Of a stretch of DNA of 64,000 nt, positions 62,250-64,000 are shown one piece after another. A program made the position numbers and the translations under genes. The notes under the pieces are model-generated. The model was given only the letters and a program-made list of their open reading frames with translations, was not told the DNA's origin and did no database searches. The stretch's first letter is position 1. Each line of letters begins with the position of its first letter. Origin of the DNA: Sphingobium sp. MI1205 (GTDB lineage: Bacteria > Pseudomonadota > Alphaproteobacteria > Sphingomonadales > Sphingomonadaceae); assembly GCF_001563285.1 (NCBI RefSeq), contig NZ_CP005188.1:191501-255500 (forward strand). The letters are read 5' to 3'.

Positions 62250-62885
62250 TTGACGTCCGATCATCTGACACGCCGTGGCCTGCTGCAGGGAAGCGCTGCT
62301 GCGGCTGCGGCGCTTCCTTCGCTGGGCGAGGCGCGCGCCGCGCCGCACCGCCAGCCGCAATCGAGCAAGGGAGAGCCCATGGCTGCCGTGGAATTGACCG
62401 TGAATGGACGGGATGTGCACCTGCAGATCGATACGCGGACGACGCTGCTGGACGCGCTGCGCGAGCATCTGCACCTGACCGGCACCAAGAAAGGCTGCGA
62501 TCACGGCCAGTGCGGCGCCTGCACCGTCATTGTCGAAGGGCGGCGGATCAATAGCTGCCTGACGCTGGCCGTCATGCACGAAGGGGAATCGATCACCACC
62601 ATCGAAGGTCTGGGCACGCCGGAAAAGCTGCATCCGATGCAGCGCGCCTTCATCACCCATGATGGCTATCAATGCGGCTATTGCACGCCCGGCCAGATCT
62701 GTTCAGCGGTGGCCATGCTCGACGAACTGGGGGCTGGCATCCCAAGCCATGTGACCGACGATCTTGAGAAAGTCGATTTTTCGGACGCGGAACTGCGGGA
62801 ACGGATGAGCGGCAATATCTGCCGCTGCGCCGCCTATCCCAACATCATCGCCGCCATCCGCGATGTCGCGGGGGAAAAGGCGTGA
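62250..62885 (+). CDS. paoA: PaoA-like 2Fe-2S subunit of a periplasmic molybdenum aldehyde oxidoreductase
   Basis: Electron-transfer subunit of a xanthine dehydrogenase-family enzyme. The 211-residue protein begins with a Tat signal ([16 protein letters not shown]), then a plant-type ferredoxin site [16 protein letters not shown] (~90-105) with a fourth Cys in NSCLTL, and a second cluster domain [17 protein letters not shown] (~140) plus [15 protein letters not shown] start at 62250 after AGGAGG. Gene order and the Tat signal match E. coli PaoABC (YagTSR), which oxidises aromatic aldehydes. Confidence 0.92.
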   Translation: MTSDHLTRRGLLQGSAAAAAALPSLGEARAAPHRQPQSSKGEPMAAVELTVNGRDVHLQIDTRTTLLDALREHLHLTGTKKGCDHGQCGACTVIVEGRRINSCLTLAVMHEGESITTIEGLGTPEKLHPMQRAFITHDGYQCGYCTPGQICSAVAMLDELGAGIPSHVTDDLEKVDFSDAELRERMSGNICRCAAYPNIIAAIRDVAGEKA

Positions 62886-63838
62886 GACCGTTCAGCTATA
62901 CCCGCGCCGCCAGCCCTGAAGAAGCGGCAAAGGCTGCGGCCGCCACGCCGGGCGCGCGCTTCATCGCTGGCGGCACCAACCTGCTCGACCTCATGAAGCT
63001 GCAGATCGAAACGCCTGCCCATCTGATCGACGTCAACCGCCTGGGCCTCGATCGCATTGAAAGGACGGCGGAAGGCGGGCTGAAGATAGGCGCGCTGGTG
63101 CGCAATACAGATCTCGCGGCCGACAGGACGGTGCGCCGCGACTATGCGGTGTTGAGCCGCGCGCTGCTCGCCGGGGCGTCGGGACAGCTGCGCAACAAGG
63201 CGACAACCGCGGGCAATCTGCTCCAGCGCACCCGCTGCCCCTATTTCTACGATACGCGCATGCCGTGCAACAAAAGGCGTCCGGGCAGCGGGTGCGGCGC
63301 GTTGCAGGGGATCAGCCGCAGCCTGGCGATCATCGGCACCAGTGACGCATGCATTGCTCAGCACCCATCCGACATGGCGGTGGCGATGCGGCTGCTGGAT
63401 GCGACGGTCGATACGGTGGGGGCTGACGGTGCGCGGCGATCCATCCCGATCGCCGACTTTCATCTGTTGCCCGGCGATACCCCCCATGTCGAACATGCGC
63501 TGAAGCCCGGCGAACTGATCACATCGGTCACCTTGCCCCGCCCGCTGGGCGGCGCGCATGTCTATCGCAAGGTCCGGGACCGGACCTCCTACGCCTTCGC
63601 GCTGGTGTCGGTGGCGGCGGTGTTCGGCAAGGATGGCGGGGCGCGCTTCGCCTTTGGCGGCCTTGCGCCCAAGCCGTGGCGGATCGCAGAGGCCGATGCG
63701 GCGGCATCCGCTGGCGCGGCGGCAGTAGCGGAAGCGGCGCTGGCGGGCGCACGGCCCACGGCGCAGAACGCCTTCAAACAGGGCCTGACCGCCCGGGCGC
63801 TCGCATCCATTTTCCGGCAGAAGGAGGCCCGGTCGTGA
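62882..63838 (+). CDS. paoB: PaoB-like FAD subunit with 4Fe-4S insertion
   Basis: FAD-binding subunit of the same enzyme. The 318-residue protein has the FAD loop [13 protein letters not shown] (~31-43) and an insertion with four cysteines, [20 protein letters not shown] then SGCGALQG, matching the 4Fe-4S site special to PaoB. It ends with a typical CO-dehydrogenase flavoprotein C-terminal domain. GTG start at 62882 overlaps the paoA stop. It has no signal and is expected to travel with PaoA. Confidence 0.92.
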   Translation: MRPFSYTRAASPEEAAKAAAATPGARFIAGGTNLLDLMKLQIETPAHLIDVNRLGLDRIERTAEGGLKIGALVRNTDLAADRTVRRDYAVLSRALLAGASGQLRNKATTAGNLLQRTRCPYFYDTRMPCNKRRPGSGCGALQGISRSLAIIGTSDACIAQHPSDMAVAMRLLDATVDTVGADGARRSIPIADFHLLPGDTPHVEHALKPGELITSVTLPRPLGGAHVYRKVRDRTSYAFALVSVAAVFGKDGGARFAFGGLAPKPWRIAEADAAASAGAAAVAEAALAGARPTAQNAFKQGLTARALASIFRQKEARS

Positions 63839-64000
63839 AGTTCGACACGCCTGCCACCAGCAATCCCATTGATCGCGGCCGCGTCGTCGGCCTTCCTCAT
63901 GATCGCATCGACGGGCCGGCGAAAGTCACCGGCACGGCGCCCTATGCCTATGAACGCCATGACGCAGCGCCCAATGCCGCCTATGGATGGATCGTCGGAT
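63835..64000 (+). CDS. paoC: PaoC-like molybdenum-binding subunit (5-prime part only)
   Basis: GTG at 63835 overlaps the paoB stop and follows AAGGAGG. The first 55 codons contain [20 protein letters not shown], the standard start of xanthine dehydrogenase-family molybdopterin subunits (RxDGxAKVTGxAxYA). The window ends within the gene; nothing can be said about its active site. Confidence 0.85.
   Translation, partial: MKFDTPATSNPIDRGRVVGLPHDRIDGPAKVTGTAPYAYERHDAAPNAAYGWIVG

Noticed and set aside
1..64000. CRISPR arrays, rRNA genes, intact transposases or integrases, plasmid or phage modules
   Set aside because: Looked for by eye across the window; no regularly spaced repeats and no such genes were found.

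Overview
The window reads as chromosomal DNA of a sphingomonad (Sphingomonadaceae, Alphaproteobacteria; Sphingobium, Sphingomonas or Novosphingobium-like). The reasons are the high-GC codon use, a large TonB-dependent oligosaccharide receptor beside glycoside hydrolases, a Caulobacter-type Weimberg xylose pathway, an enolase-superfamily ManD, and short overlapping operons with GTG and TTG starts. This assignment is inference from gene content, not a species call.

1) 0.3-2.4 kb: housekeeping membrane genes (uppP and an AI-2E family exporter). 2.4-3.3 kb is a gene-poor stretch holding a frameshifted AlpA-like regulator remnant.

2) 3.3-39.6 kb: a glucuronoxylan utilisation locus. Secreted or periplasmic enzymes are two GH115 alpha-glucuronidases, one GH67 alpha-glucuronidase, two GH3 beta-xylosidase-type enzymes, a GH43 and a split SGNH (CE20-like) acetyl esterase. 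A 1030-residue TonB receptor imports the oligosaccharides. Glucuronate goes through ExuT, UxaC, UxuB and ManD to 2-keto-3-deoxygluconate, then KdgK. Xylose goes through a sugar porter, a mutarotase, XylB, XylC, XylD, XylX and a ketoglutarate-semialdehyde dehydrogenase to 2-oxoglutarate. A LacI-type regulator lies in the middle. Five copies of one 14-bp near-palindrome (TGRTAGCGYTACCA-like) sit in front of five transcription units, which suggests a single regulon.

3) 39.6-43.5 kb: gene debris (cupin remnant), then a copper module: a DUF2946 protein, an OprC-type TonB receptor keeping the CxxxM and HxM copper ligands, and its own TonB-like protein.

4) 43.5-61.5 kb: a thiol, sulfide and respiratory-stress region: thioredoxin-2, a Prx6-type peroxiredoxin, ArsR, CydDC, CydABX, a membrane TlpA-like reductase and Dps. 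Then comes a divergent module. One arm is rhodanese, RND adaptor, RND pump and a BigR/SqrR-like ArsR; the other is a sulfide:quinone reductase-like flavoprotein, DUF2892 and TolC. Between the arms is an AT-rich inverted repeat. Just after the BigR-like gene lies a Tll0287/DUF3365 haem-protein pseudogene with two in-frame amber codons, a frameshift and a lost haem cysteine.

5) 61.5-64 kb: a start-less ORF remnant, tRNA-Gly(GCC), and the first two and a half genes of a PaoABC-type periplasmic molybdenum aldehyde oxidoreductase, cut by the window end.

No CRISPR array, rRNA, intact transposase or intact integrase was seen. The best candidates for something new are the LacI regulon with its operator set, and the coupling of a persulfide-type regulator, SQR and rhodanese to a complete RND-TolC efflux pump beside cytochrome bd.
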